Positions 1 through 8,330 of a DNA stretch of 11,913 bases are shown piece after piece (the stretch's first letter is position 1; the number at the start of each line of letters is the position of its first letter). The stretch comes from RGIG6353 sp964558655 (lineage in GTDB: Bacteria; Bacillota; Clostridia; Oscillospirales; SIG627): assembly GCA_964558655.1 (NCBI GenBank), contig CAZLEX010000039.1, positions 1 through 11,913 on the forward strand. Direction: 5' to 3'. The position numbers and the translations under genes are program-made. The notes below the pieces were generated by a model. It was not told where the DNA came from, did no database searches, and saw only the letters and a program-made list of their open reading frames with translations.

Positions 1-2240
1 CGATGATGTTCCTCACCCGTATGTTGATGAAAAGCGAGTTCTTTAAGTCTCCGACTATTATTATCATTACGGACAGAACCGACCTTGACGACCAGCTATC
101 CAAGCAGTTTGTCGGCTCTAAAAAGTATATCGGAGATAATACCGTTGTCAGTATCGAGTCCCGTGAAAAGCTCCGTGATGAATTGCAAGGCAGAGAAAGC
201 GGCGGCGTTTATCTGACAACGATTCAGAAGTTTACCGAGGACTTGCAGGTGCTTACCGACAGGTCTAATGTCATTTGTATTTCCGACGAGGCTCACCGCA
301 GCCAAGTCAATTTAGAGCAGAAAGTAAAGATTACGGATGCAGGTGTAGAGCGTACTTACGGCTTTGCAAAGTATCTGCACGATTCTCTCCCCAATGCTAC
401 TTATGTTGGTTTTACCGGAACGCCGATTGATGCGACCATTGAAGTCTTTGGTGATGTCGTTGATGCCTACACAATGACCGAAGCTGTCCGTGACGGAATT
501 ACCGTCAATCTCGTGTATGACGGTCGTGCGGCTCGTGTAACGCTTGACCAGGCGAAAATCCAAGAGATTGAGGATTACTATGCCAAGTGTGCGGAAGAAG
601 GCTCTAACGAACATCAAATTGAAGAAAGTAAAAAGGCTGTTGCCAATATGGAGGTTATTATCGGTGATCCCGATAGACTTCGTGCCGTTGCAGAAGATTT
701 CATTAACCACTACGAAAACCGTGTTGCTGAAGGTGCTACGGTGGCAGGAAAAGCAATGTTCGTTTGTGCAAACAGAAACATTGCTTATGATCTTTATAAA
801 ATAATCGTTGAGCTTCGACCTGAATGGGCAGAAAAGAAAATCTGTGTGAACGATGCTGAACTCACCGAGAAAGATAAGAAAGAACTCAAACCTATCGAGA
901 AAATTCGTATGGTTATGACTCGCAATAAAGACGACGAAGCAGAACTGTATGAAATGCTCGGAACGAAAGAGGGCAGAAAAGAACTTGACCGTCAATTCAA
1001 GAATATTAAGTCAAATTTCAAAATTGCCATTGTCGTTGATATGTGGCTTACAGGTTTTGATGTTCCTGCTCTTGATACAATTTACATTGATAAGCCAATT
1101 CAACAACATACCCTTATCCAAACTATTTCTCGTGTGAACCGTGTTTATGAGGGGAAAGACAAAGGCTTGATTGTCGATTACATTGGCATTAAAAAGAATA
1201 TGAACCTCGCTTTGAAGAAGTACACCAACTTTGAGACGGAGGAATTTGAGGGCATTGAGCAATCCATTACGATTGTAAAAGACCAGTTGGAAGTCCTCGG
1301 TCAGATGTTCCACAACTTCAATAGCCGAGACTTCTTTGAGGGTTCTCCGGTCGAACAGCTCGCTTGCCTTAACCGTGCAGTTGAGTATGTTCAGCTTACC
1401 GAGGAACTGGAACGTCGCTTTATGGCAGCAGTTAAGAGAATGAAGCAGGCTTTCAATCTCTGCACATCAAGCGACCAATTCACAGACGAGGACAGAGATT
1501 ATATTGCTTTCTACTGTGCGGTTCGTTCCATTCTTTTCAAGCTGACTAAGGGCGATGCTCCCGACACGGCACAGATGAACGCAAGAGTTCGTGAACTGTT
1601 GGAGGGTGCAATCCAATCTGACGGTATTGAGGAGCTTTTTGAAACAGGCAAACATATCTCCGTTGATATTTTCAGCGACGAGTATATGGACAAGATAAAT
1701 GCCATTCAGCTCCCGAATACCAAGATTAAGATTTTGCAGAGGCTCTTGTCGCAGGCTATCGAGGAATACAAGAAAGTCAACAAGATTATGAGTATGGAGT
1801 TTGCGGAGCGTATGAGACGTGTTGTGGACGAATACAACAACCGTCGTAAGGACGAAGCCTTTGCAAACGAAGTCTTGGATGATGTTGCCGAACAGCTTGC
1901 GAATCTGTTGGAAGAACTGAAAAAAGAAAAGAACTCATTTAAGGATATGGGTATCGACTATGAGGAGAAAGCATTTTACGACATTCTCAACATCGTTGCC
2001 CGTAAGTATGAGTTTGAATATTCCGATGATAAGATGATTGAGCTTTCCAAGCGTATCAAGGTCATTGTTGACGATAAGGCGAGATACACAGATTGGTCAA
2101 CTCGTGATGATATTAAAGCGAACCTGCAAGTTGACCTTATCCTCTTGCTTGATGAGTTCGATTATCCGCCTGTAACTATTGATGATGTTTACAAAGAGGT
2201 TTTGGAGCAGGCAGAAAACTTTAAGAAGTATGTGAATTGA
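1..2240 (+). CDS. hsdR: Type I restriction enzyme R subunit (HsdR), 5' partial
   Basis: C-terminal 745 residues of the ATP-dependent translocase/endonuclease subunit of a type I restriction-modification complex, which works with HsdM and HsdS to cut unmodified foreign DNA. The window opens inside the gene: the first visible residues, MMFLTR, normally follow directly after the Walker A motif (GSGKSLT), so the ATG at position 3 is internal. The nuclease domain and motif I, usually about 250-330 residues, lie outside. Visible helicase motifs (residues counted from position 3) are TDRTDLDDQL near 23-32, the DEAH box at 95-98, GFTGTP at 136-141, and the motif V/VI stretch with WLTGFDVPALD followed by QTISRVNR near 373-380. 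The rest is a helical, charged C-terminal region like that of other HsdR proteins. The frame is intact to the TGA at 2238-2240. Base composition (about 45-48% GC in sampled lines) is higher than in most of the aro operon, which fits a mobile defence gene (inference). hsdM and hsdS are not in the window. Confidence 0.95.
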   Translation, partial: MMFLTRMLMKSEFFKSPTIIIITDRTDLDDQLSKQFVGSKKYIGDNTVVSIESREKLRDELQGRESGGVYLTTIQKFTEDLQVLTDRSNVICISDEAHRSQVNLEQKVKITDAGVERTYGFAKYLHDSLPNATYVGFTGTPIDATIEVFGDVVDAYTMTEAVRDGITVNLVYDGRAARVTLDQAKIQEIEDYYAKCAEEGSNEHQIEESKKAVANMEVIIGDPDRLRAVAEDFINHYENRVAEGATVAGKAMFVCANRNIAYDLYKIIVELRPEWAEKKICVNDAELTEKDKKELKPIEKIRMVMTRNKDDEAELYEMLGTKEGRKELDRQFKNIKSNFKIAIVVDMWLTGFDVPALDTIYIDKPIQQHTLIQTISRVNRVYEGKDKGLIVDYIGIKKNMNLALKKYTNFETEEFEGIEQSITIVKDQLEVLGQMFHNFNSRDFFEGSPVEQLACLNRAVEYVQLTEELERRFMAAVKRMKQAFNLCTSSDQFTDEDRDYIAFYCAVRSILFKLTKGDAPDTAQMNARVRELLEGAIQSDGIEELFETGKHISVDIFSDEYMDKINAIQLPNTKIKILQRLLSQAIEEYKKVNKIMSMEFAERMRRVVDEYNNRRKDEAFANEVLDDVAEQLANLLEELKKEKNSFKDMGIDYEEKAFYDILNIVARKYEFEYSDDKMIELSKRIKVIVDDKARYTDWSTRDDIKANLQVDLILLLDEFDYPPVTIDDVYKEVLEQAENFKKYVN

Positions 2241-2462
2241 AAAAAACAAAGTTTTAGGGTGTACCTAAGATTACCATTTTTGAGTCACAGGAGTAAAAAC
2301 AGTCTGCTTATTGAAAATCATAAATAGAAGGCGAATGTGCGGATTTAATTCAAAGGATATAATAAGTTTTCTATATTGTCTCGTTAATTTGCGGCATTCT
2401 CCTGATGTATTTATTTATAAAAAATGTAAGATTATGACATCGGTTATTTTTTGTATTTTCAA
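2241..2462. other. Intergenic gap between convergent hsdR and aro operon
   Basis: This 222-nt AT-rich stretch separates the 3' ends of hsdR and the DAHP synthase gene. It should hold terminators for both, but only weak candidates are visible. On the + strand, TTAGG-GTGTA-CCTAA (2254-2268) is a 5-bp stem, but the T-run (2277-2281) starts 8 nt after it. On the - strand, an ATGT/ACAT stem (2424-2440) is followed directly by six U, but it has only four pairs plus one wobble. No RNA gene, insertion sequence end or credible ORF is seen. Confidence 0.5.
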
Positions 2463-3491
2463 TTAAAGTCTGTTTGCTAATGTAAAAATAAGCGATTCCG
2501 TTTTCTCCCATCCGAGACATGGATCCGTTATAGATTTTCCCCATATATGTTCATCGACTTTTTGAGCTCCGTCTTCTATATAACTTTCTATCATTAGCCC
2601 CTTTACGAGTTTTTTAATATCGGGATTATAATTACGGCTGTCAGCTACTTCACACGCAATTCTTATCTGTTCGAGATATTTTTTGCCTGAATTCGCATGA
2701 TTTGTATCGACAATTACCGAAGGATTTGATAAACCGGATTCGGCATAAAGGTTAAACAGCTTCAAAAGGTCTTCATAATGGTAATTTGAAACGCTTTTTC
2801 CGGCAAAATCAACATATCCGCGAAGGATTGCGTGTGCCAGAGGGTTTCCGTGACTTTTTACTTCCCAACCGCGATATATAAACGAATGACTGTGCTGTGC
2901 CGCTTTTATCGCGTTCATCATTATGGAAAGATCTCCTCCTGTCGGATTTTTCATCCCGACGGGAACATTAAGACCGCTTGCGGTAAGTCTGTGTTCCTGA
3001 TTTTCAACCGAACGGGCGCCGACGGCAACATAAGCCAGAATGTCGGAAAGATATCTGTGGTTGTCCGGATAAAGCATCTCATCGGCACAAGTAAAACCGT
3101 AATCTTTCAACGCACTCATATGAAGTTCTCTTATGGCTACAATTCCTTTATAAAGATCGGGCTTTTCTTCCGGATCGGGCTGGTGAAGCATTCCTTTATA
3201 TCCGTCACCGGTCGTTCTCGGCTTATTGGTATAAATTCTCGGAATAATAAATATTTTGTCTTTTACCTGTTCTTCGATTCTTTTTAATCGGGAAATATAT
3301 TCAAGCACAGAGTCTCGATGATCTGCCGAGCAGGGACCGATAACCAAAATAAACTTGTCGGACTCTCCCGTAAAAATCTTTCGTATTTCTTCCGCCCGCT
3401 CCTCTTTGATTTTCTGCATTTCACTGTTAAGCGGGAAATCTCTTTTTACATCTTGCGGAATCGGAAGTTTCCTGTAAAAACTCATATTCAT
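2463..3491 (-). CDS. 3-deoxy-7-phosphoheptulonate (DAHP) synthase, type I-alpha
   Basis: Condenses phosphoenolpyruvate with erythrose-4-phosphate to DAHP, the entry step of the shikimate pathway, in the cytoplasm. At 342 residues it has the usual length of the AroF/AroG/AroH family, and the expected motifs are present: GPCSADHRDS (52-61, with metal ligand Cys54), KPRTTGDGYKG (90-100), GARSVENQEHR (158-168), GMKNPTGG (179-186), HAILRG (220-225), DTNHANSGK (262-270, metal ligand His265), IESYIEDGAQ (301-310, Glu302) and GKSITDPCLGW (318-328, Asp323). There is no fused chorismate mutase or ferredoxin-like regulatory domain. Members of this subfamily are usually feedback-inhibited by Phe, Tyr or Trp; which one applies here cannot be read from the sequence. 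The first ATG (3491) is chosen because AGAGG lies 8 nt upstream; a second ATG two codons later is less well placed. It is the last gene of the operon and follows tyrA after 26 nt, the widest gap in the cluster. No isozyme letter is assigned. Confidence 0.95.
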   Translation of the reverse strand: MNMSFYRKLPIPQDVKRDFPLNSEMQKIKEERAEEIRKIFTGESDKFILVIGPCSADHRDSVLEYISRLKRIEEQVKDKIFIIPRIYTNKPRTTGDGYKGMLHQPDPEEKPDLYKGIVAIRELHMSALKDYGFTCADEMLYPDNHRYLSDILAYVAVGARSVENQEHRLTASGLNVPVGMKNPTGGDLSIMMNAIKAAQHSHSFIYRGWEVKSHGNPLAHAILRGYVDFAGKSVSNYHYEDLLKLFNLYAESGLSNPSVIVDTNHANSGKKYLEQIRIACEVADSRNYNPDIKKLVKGLMIESYIEDGAQKVDEHIWGKSITDPCLGWEKTESLIFTLANRL

Positions 3492-3517
3492 AATTATTAC
3501 CTCTCATTTCATATCTG

Positions 3518-4372
3518 TTATTTTTTATTAAATCTACGGCGGCGTTCACTCGAAATTTTCATGAGTTCACGCATATCGTCTCTTCTTGATTCTTTGACAC
3601 AGCGGTAAAGTTTGTCAAAAGAATTGCGGAATTTATCCATTTCTTTCAAAAGTGCTTCACGGTTCAAAAGAAAAAGTTCGCTCCACATTTCATCGTTTAT
3701 ATTGGCAATTCTGGTAAGGTCCCGAAAAGAGTCGCCCGTATATTTTATGAGATCGGGATTATCGTCGGCACACATCAGACTTACGGCTATACAGTGGGTA
3801 AGCTGTGATAAAAAAGCAATCATTCTGTCATGCTCCGTAACCGACAATTCTGATATTTTTTCAAACCCAAGCGTCTGCCCGAGTTCACAACAAAAATCTA
3901 TTGCTTCTCTCGTATTTTTTTCGGTGGGAACAACAATATAGTTAGCTCCCGCAAATATGGTATCGTCGGCATATTCGATTCCGCTCGCTTCTCTGCCTGC
4001 CATCGGGTGAGACGAAATAAATTCGACTGTCGGAGGAAGCATATTCTGAATTTCATGAACGACCGCTCCTTTTACTCCCGTGACATCGGTTATCAGTGTA
4101 CCGGGTTTTATCAAATGTCCGTTGCTTTTAATCCATTCAATAAAAATTTTCGGATATAAAGCAAATATAATGAGATCGGAATCGGCAATAAGCTCTTCGT
4201 CAATTTCTGTTGTGCCGAAATCTATCATATTCTTTTCCATAGCATATTTTACAGTTTCGGGATCTCGCGTTACAGCACGAACTTTATATCCTTGTTTTTT
4301 CAATGCCATAGCGTAACTTCCGCCCAAAAGTCCCAAGCCTACTATTAAAATTTTAGTATCTTTGTTAATCAT
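3518..4372 (-). CDS. tyrA: Prephenate dehydrogenase
   Basis: Oxidatively decarboxylates prephenate to 4-hydroxyphenylpyruvate, the committed step to tyrosine. The N-terminal Rossmann fold carries GLGLLGG (12-18). Next come SDLIIFALYP (65-74), TDVTGVKG (95-102), SSHPMAGRE (120-128, with the catalytic-type His122) and TEHDRMIAFLSQLTH (179-193) in the helical dimerisation domain. At 284 residues it ends after the catalytic domain and lacks the C-terminal ACT domain that Bacillus-type TyrA (about 370 residues) uses for tyrosine feedback. It also lacks a fused chorismate mutase. The end of the second beta strand reads VTRDPE (34-39), with Thr-Arg where NAD-specific enzymes usually have an acidic residue first, so NADP use is possible (weak inference). 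The start codon overlaps the aroA stop by 8 nt (ATGATTAA), pointing to translational coupling. Its Shine-Dalgarno (AGGA) is weak. Confidence 0.93.
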   Translation of the reverse strand: MINKDTKILIVGLGLLGGSYAMALKKQGYKVRAVTRDPETVKYAMEKNMIDFGTTEIDEELIADSDLIIFALYPKIFIEWIKSNGHLIKPGTLITDVTGVKGAVVHEIQNMLPPTVEFISSHPMAGREASGIEYADDTIFAGANYIVVPTEKNTREAIDFCCELGQTLGFEKISELSVTEHDRMIAFLSQLTHCIAVSLMCADDNPDLIKYTGDSFRDLTRIANINDEMWSELFLLNREALLKEMDKFRNSFDKLYRCVKESRRDDMRELMKISSERRRRFNKK

Positions 4373-5573
4373 ATTTTTTCAGTCCTATCTGTAATTGTTC
4401 AAGTGTTTCCCAATAATTAGGGAAACTTTTTTCCACCGCTTCAGCACCGTCTATTTCTCCGCCCAATAGACTTAAAGCAACGGACATTGCCATAGCAATA
4501 CGATGATCGTTATGAGAAGATATTGTACTTGTCGGTGCGTGTAACGGAGCTTTTTTTATTATTACGCGGTCATGCTCAACATGAATATCAGCCCCGATTT
4601 TTAAAAGCTCTTCCCGCATTGCCTCTGCTCTGTCACTCTCTTTTATTTTGAGCCGTGCAGTACCGGTAAATTCTCCTCCGTTCAGTACGGAGGCAAGAAC
4701 AAAAAGTATCGGAGCAAGGTCGGGGCAATCCGACAAATCATAAGTGTCAAATCCATGATTTAGACGGTAATAAAATTTTCTGTAAACAGCATCTCCTTGA
4801 AGCGAATCCTCGCGAAGTCCGTCAAGCTTCACATCTCCTCCTATCAGATTAAACGCATCGAGAAATGCGGAACCCGACCAATCACCTTCAACAGTATAAG
4901 ATGTTGATTTAATATGCGTATTCGGTATAACGGTATAAGTACGGCCGTCACATTTTATGTTCTTTCCGAAATCCCGAAGTACAGATAATGTAAGGTCGAT
5001 ATAAGACGAACTTTCAAACTTATCCGTAACCGTAAGAGTGCTTTTTTCATCAATACAGGAAAGCGCAAAAAGAAGACCTGTAACAAATTGACTTGAAACA
5101 TTTCCCGGAATTTTGTAATCACCCGCTGTAAGACCGGAGCCGACAATCAATTTATTAAAAGAATAAAAGAAATCTATACCGTGTAAATGTGCAAAATCTT
5201 CATAAACCGAAAGAGGCCTCTGCATAAGTCTCTCGGTTCCCGAAATTGTAACTCTGCCGTGTCCCAGCATACAAATCGGTATGAGAAACCTTAAAGTGCT
5301 TCCGCTTTCATGGCAGTAAATACTTGTGCCGTCCGGTATTTTTTTCGGATCAAGTGACCCGATAATCACATTTTCGTCGGCATCTTTTCGGATTTTGGCT
5401 CCCATTTTTTCGAGGCAGTCAAGAGTAACCGTTATATCCTGCGAATATCCGATATTGCTTACACAGCTTTCTTTGCTCAATGCGGCACATATAAGAGCAC
5501 GGTGAGCCATGCTTTTTGAGGGTGGAACCGTACATTTTCCAACGGCACGGGACGGGCTGATAAATACTTTCAT
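4365..5573 (-). CDS. aroA: 3-phosphoshikimate 1-carboxyvinyltransferase (EPSP synthase)
   Basis: Transfers the enolpyruvyl group of PEP to shikimate-3-phosphate, the sixth step of the pathway. The 402-residue protein is complete. Visible motifs are VPPSKSMAHRAL (16-27, with Lys20, Ser21, Arg25), HESGSTLRFLIP (88-99), RLMQRPL (115-121), SSQFVTGLL (160-168), GDWSGSAF (230-237), CPDLAP (283-288, with the catalytic-type Asp285), KESDRAEAM (311-319, Glu312) and HNDHRIAMAM (354-363). Aligned by eye to the E. coli loop GNAGTAMRP, the PEP/glyphosate loop here keeps the Gly and Arg. It has Ser for Thr97 and Phe for Pro101, positions known to influence glyphosate sensitivity. The ATG overlaps the aroQ stop by 4 nt (ATGA), and GGAGG lies 7 nt upstream inside aroQ. 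Confidence 0.96.
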   Translation of the reverse strand: MKVFISPSRAVGKCTVPPSKSMAHRALICAALSKESCVSNIGYSQDITVTLDCLEKMGAKIRKDADENVIIGSLDPKKIPDGTSIYCHESGSTLRFLIPICMLGHGRVTISGTERLMQRPLSVYEDFAHLHGIDFFYSFNKLIVGSGLTAGDYKIPGNVSSQFVTGLLFALSCIDEKSTLTVTDKFESSSYIDLTLSVLRDFGKNIKCDGRTYTVIPNTHIKSTSYTVEGDWSGSAFLDAFNLIGGDVKLDGLREDSLQGDAVYRKFYYRLNHGFDTYDLSDCPDLAPILFVLASVLNGGEFTGTARLKIKESDRAEAMREELLKIGADIHVEHDRVIIKKAPLHAPTSTISSHNDHRIAMAMSVALSLLGGEIDGAEAVEKSFPNYWETLEQLQIGLKKYD

Positions 5574-6001
5574 TTCAAAGCCTCCGTCAGTGCTTTTATT
5601 CCTTCAATATAACCTCTGAATCCCAATCCTGTAACGGTTTTTAGTGCATACGGACGAATGAAACTTATCTGTCGAAAATCTTCACGCTCTTCAACACGGG
5701 AAATATGAACTTCGACAAAAGGTATCGAAACTGCTTTAAGAGCATCGAGAATTGCTACACTTGTATGTGTATAAGCCGCCGGATTTATAACAATACCGTC
5801 TGCTTTGCCATATGCTTCCTGTATTTTGTCAACGAGTGCCCCTTCGTGATTTGATTGATATATTTCAATATCAATTCCGTTCTCTTCGGCATATTTATTT
5901 ATCATTTCACATAAAGCCGTATATGTTTCACTCCCGTAAATATTCGGCTCTCTTTTTCCGAGCATATTAAGATTTGGCCCGTTTACAACAAGTATTTTCA
6001 T
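5570..6001 (-). CDS. aroQ: 3-dehydroquinate dehydratase, type II
   Basis: Dehydrates 3-dehydroquinate to 3-dehydroshikimate by the type II (anti-elimination) mechanism; the family forms dodecamers. At 143 residues it has the standard length for type II enzymes. It shows VNGPNLNMLGKREPNIYG at the N terminus (catalytic Arg and Tyr of the flexible lid), QSNHEGALVDKIQEA (active-site Asn/His region), NPAAYTHTSVAILDAL (catalytic His region) and VEVHISRVEEREDFR (substrate carboxylate binding). It is unrelated to the Schiff-base type I enzyme AroD. Its ATG overlaps the aroE-aroK stop by 4 nt (ATGA), with AAAGGA upstream as Shine-Dalgarno, and its own stop overlaps the aroA start in the same way. Confidence 0.96.
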   Translation of the reverse strand: MKILVVNGPNLNMLGKREPNIYGSETYTALCEMINKYAEENGIDIEIYQSNHEGALVDKIQEAYGKADGIVINPAAYTHTSVAILDALKAVSIPFVEVHISRVEEREDFRQISFIRPYALKTVTGLGFRGYIEGIKALTEALK

Positions 6002-7236
6002 TTTAAAAAATCCTTTACAATTTTTTCGGCATTTTCTTTTACGCTATCGGATACACATATACAAGCATCGCAAGATGTTTTATATATCGGATATCTTTCA
6101 GCATATCTTTTTTTCAGTACTTCCCGATTATATGCGGTAGGGCGGTCATCAGTCGGACGAATAGATTCAAGTGGGCGGTCAATAAAATATATTTTTCCGT
6201 TTTCCCGAAGTAACATTACATTTTCTTTTCTCAGAATAGCTCCGCCACCCGTTGCGATAACCGTATTTTTCAAAGAGGAAACTCTCTTTATCACATTTGC
6301 TTCGATATCACGAAAAAAAGTTTCTCCCTTTTGAGAAAAAATTTCCGGAATTGTCATTCCGTATTCTTTTACTATTTCATCGTCTGTATCCACAAAATCT
6401 TTGTTTAATATTTTGGATATTTCTTTTCCGATAGTGGTTTTTCCTGCTCCGGGCATACCGATAAGTACGATATTTTCAACTTCTTTTGAAATTTTATTAA
6501 AAACCGCGTCGATTTTTTCATCGGATATTTTTGTATTCGTAAAAAGTTCACAGGCTTTTGCGGCTTGTGCAACAAGCATATAAAGACCGCCTGTCGCATT
6601 TATCCCCAGAAATTGAGCATCGCATATGAGTTTTGTACGCAACGGATTATATACAGCATCGATAACTCCTTCAAGCTTTGGAAAATTTTCGAGATTTATT
6701 GCGGATACACCTATATTCGGAAACATTCCGAGAGGAGTTGTGTTGATGATGATTTGCGTATCGGTGTAATTTTTTAAAGCTTCGTCATAAGTTATGCAAC
6801 CGTCTTGCTTTTTTCTCGAAACGGGAAAGATTTCATATGCTCCCAAATCTTTAAGAACTGCCGTTGCAGTCTTTGCGGTGCCTCCGTTTCCGAGAATCAA
6901 AGCTTTCTTTTTGTGCAAAGATATTCCGCTCTTTAAAATCAACGACTTCATTCCGAAAAAATCGGTATTATATCCACAAAGCTTTCCGCCTTTATTTAAA
7001 ACGGTATTGACAGCACCTATTTTTTCGGCAATTTCCGAAATCTCATCAAGATACGGAATAACCGCCTGTTTATACGGAATTGTAACATTAATGGCACAAA
7101 ATTCTCTTTTTTTCATGAAAGAATCAAGTGAATTCGGCTCTATTTCAAAAAGTTCATAATCATAATCGGCAAATTGTGAATGAATTATTTTTGAATAACT
7201 GTGTCCTAATTTTTCCGCTATACACCCGTATTTCAT
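5998..7236 (-). CDS. aroE-aroK: Fused shikimate dehydrogenase-shikimate kinase (AroE-AroK)
   Basis: One 412-residue frame carries two consecutive activities: reduction of 3-dehydroshikimate to shikimate, then ATP-dependent phosphorylation to shikimate-3-phosphate. The AroE domain spans about 1-250. It has GHSYSKIIH (11-19, shikimate-binding serines), NVTIPYK (50-56, catalytic Lys56), GAVNTV with GYNTD (catalytic Asp92), GNGGTAKTA (116-124), SRKK (140-143, NADP-type basic patch), NTTPLGM (165-171), DAVYNP (193-198) and GGLYMLVAQAAKA. The AroK domain spans about 254-412. It has Walker A GMPGAGKTT (260-268), DTDDE (283-287), GETFFRDIE (304-312), GGGA (330-333) and a lid DDRPT (363-367). Key residues of both domains are intact and there is no stop or frameshift at the junction, so both are probably active. 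The linker is only a few residues. The gene is coupled on both sides by ATGA overlaps with aroC and aroQ. Confidence 0.95.
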   Translation of the reverse strand: MKYGCIAEKLGHSYSKIIHSQFADYDYELFEIEPNSLDSFMKKREFCAINVTIPYKQAVIPYLDEISEIAEKIGAVNTVLNKGGKLCGYNTDFFGMKSLILKSGISLHKKKALILGNGGTAKTATAVLKDLGAYEIFPVSRKKQDGCITYDEALKNYTDTQIIINTTPLGMFPNIGVSAINLENFPKLEGVIDAVYNPLRTKLICDAQFLGINATGGLYMLVAQAAKACELFTNTKISDEKIDAVFNKISKEVENIVLIGMPGAGKTTIGKEISKILNKDFVDTDDEIVKEYGMTIPEIFSQKGETFFRDIEANVIKRVSSLKNTVIATGGGAILRKENVMLLRENGKIYFIDRPLESIRPTDDRPTAYNREVLKKRYAERYPIYKTSCDACICVSDSVKENAEKIVKDFLK

Positions 7237-8330
7237 TTTTTCACCGCCCAGTCTGTTCCGTACCGTACGGACATGGCGTCATATATAACAAGTGCAGTCA
7301 TACAGTCCTGAACAATTCTTGCCCTATGAACTATACAGGGATCATGTCTTCCGTGTGCCAAAAGAATTGCATTTTCGTTTTTTGACATATCCACACTTTC
7401 CTGTTCAATCCCGATTGTAGGTGTGGGACGGATTGCCGTTCGGAAGATAATGGGCATACCGTTGGAAATTCCGCCGTTTATTCCGCCGCTGTTATTTGTT
7501 TTGGTAATGATTTTTCCGTCTTCCGTTCCGAAAGGATCGTTCGACTGAGAGCCGTGCATATCGGCAATGGAAAATCCGGCTCCGAATTCAATCCCCTTGA
7601 CTCCAGGAATTGAAAATACCGCATGAGAAATCAAAGATTCCAAATTATCAAACCACGGCTCTCCGACTCCTGCCGGTATACCGACCACGGCGGTTTCCAG
7701 AATACCTCCTACACTGTCATGCTTTTCAAGCGAAAGGAGAATTTCTTTTTGCATTTTATCCGCCGCTTCTTCGGAAATCGTTGCAAAAGTTTTGCTTGAA
7801 AGGAGTTTTATTTCGTCTTCTATTTTATCTGAAAAAGACTTATCGGGAATACCCGAACAACGCGAAATATGTGTACCGATATATATGCCGTTTTTTTCCA
7901 ATGAGGGAATAACAATGGCACCGGCAGCCACAATAGCCGCCGTAATTCTTCCGGAAAAATGTCCTCCGCCACGCCAATCTTCATATCCGTGATATTTTTT
8001 CCAAGCGGTAAAATCAGCATGAGACGGGCGAGGCAAAAAACGCGTTGATGTATAATGTTCGGAATGTGTATCCATATTTTTGATACATATCATGATAGGA
8101 GTACCGGTTGTGTGATTTTCAAACACTCCGCTCTCAATTGAAAAAATATCTTCTTCACATCGCGGAGTTGATATTTTACCTACCGGACGGCGAAGAGAAA
8201 GTTTTTTTGCAATATATCCCTCGTCGATTTCTATACCTGGTGCAATTCCGTCAAGTATCGCACCTATACTCGTGCCGTGACTTTCTCCGAAAAGCGTAAC
8301 CGTTAAACTTGATCCGAAAGTATTTTTCAT
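7233..8330 (-). CDS. aroC: Chorismate synthase
   Basis: Eliminates phosphate from EPSP to give chorismate, the seventh step, using reduced FMN in a homotetramer. The 365-residue protein is full length for the bacterial family. Visible signatures are FGESHG (14-19, first conserved His), LRRPVGK (46-52), TTGTPI (74-79), RPSHADFTA (101-109, second conserved His), DWRGGGHFSGRITA (118-131), a flavin-site SGGINGGISNG segment in the C-terminal half, and HGRHDPC near the end. No fused NAD(P)H:flavin oxidoreductase domain is present, so an external flavin reductase is expected (family knowledge). The ATG overlaps the aroB stop by 4 nt, with GGGGGAT about 7 nt upstream inside aroB. Confidence 0.97.
   Translation of the reverse strand: MKNTFGSSLTVTLFGESHGTSIGAILDGIAPGIEIDEGYIAKKLSLRRPVGKISTPRCEEDIFSIESGVFENHTTGTPIMICIKNMDTHSEHYTSTRFLPRPSHADFTAWKKYHGYEDWRGGGHFSGRITAAIVAAGAIVIPSLEKNGIYIGTHISRCSGIPDKSFSDKIEDEIKLLSSKTFATISEEAADKMQKEILLSLEKHDSVGGILETAVVGIPAGVGEPWFDNLESLISHAVFSIPGVKGIEFGAGFSIADMHGSQSNDPFGTEDGKIITKTNNSGGINGGISNGMPIIFRTAIRPTPTIGIEQESVDMSKNENAILLAHGRHDPCIVHRARIVQDCMTALVIYDAMSVRYGTDWAVKK

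Noticed and set aside
312..995. Long antisense frame (227 codons) inside hsdR, and the many similar frames opposite the aro genes
   Set aside because: They lie wholly opposite genes with clear protein motifs, have no ribosome binding sites, and encode low-complexity Phe/Ile/Ser-rich sequence typical of shadow frames.
2254..2281. TTAGG/CCTAA hairpin as terminator of hsdR
   Set aside because: The stem is only 5 bp and the T-run starts 8 nt away, so intrinsic termination is doubtful.
2424..2440. ATGT/ACAT hairpin with six U as terminator of the aro operon
   Set aside because: Four AT-rich pairs plus one wobble around a 9-nt loop are too weak to call; it is mentioned only in the gap entry.
2335..2466. 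A 43-codon + strand ORF in the gap after hsdR, with AGAAGG close to its ATG
   Set aside because: The spacing to the ATG is too short, the composition looks like random AT-rich sequence, and the ORF runs into the antisense end of the DAHP synthase gene. No recognisable protein features.
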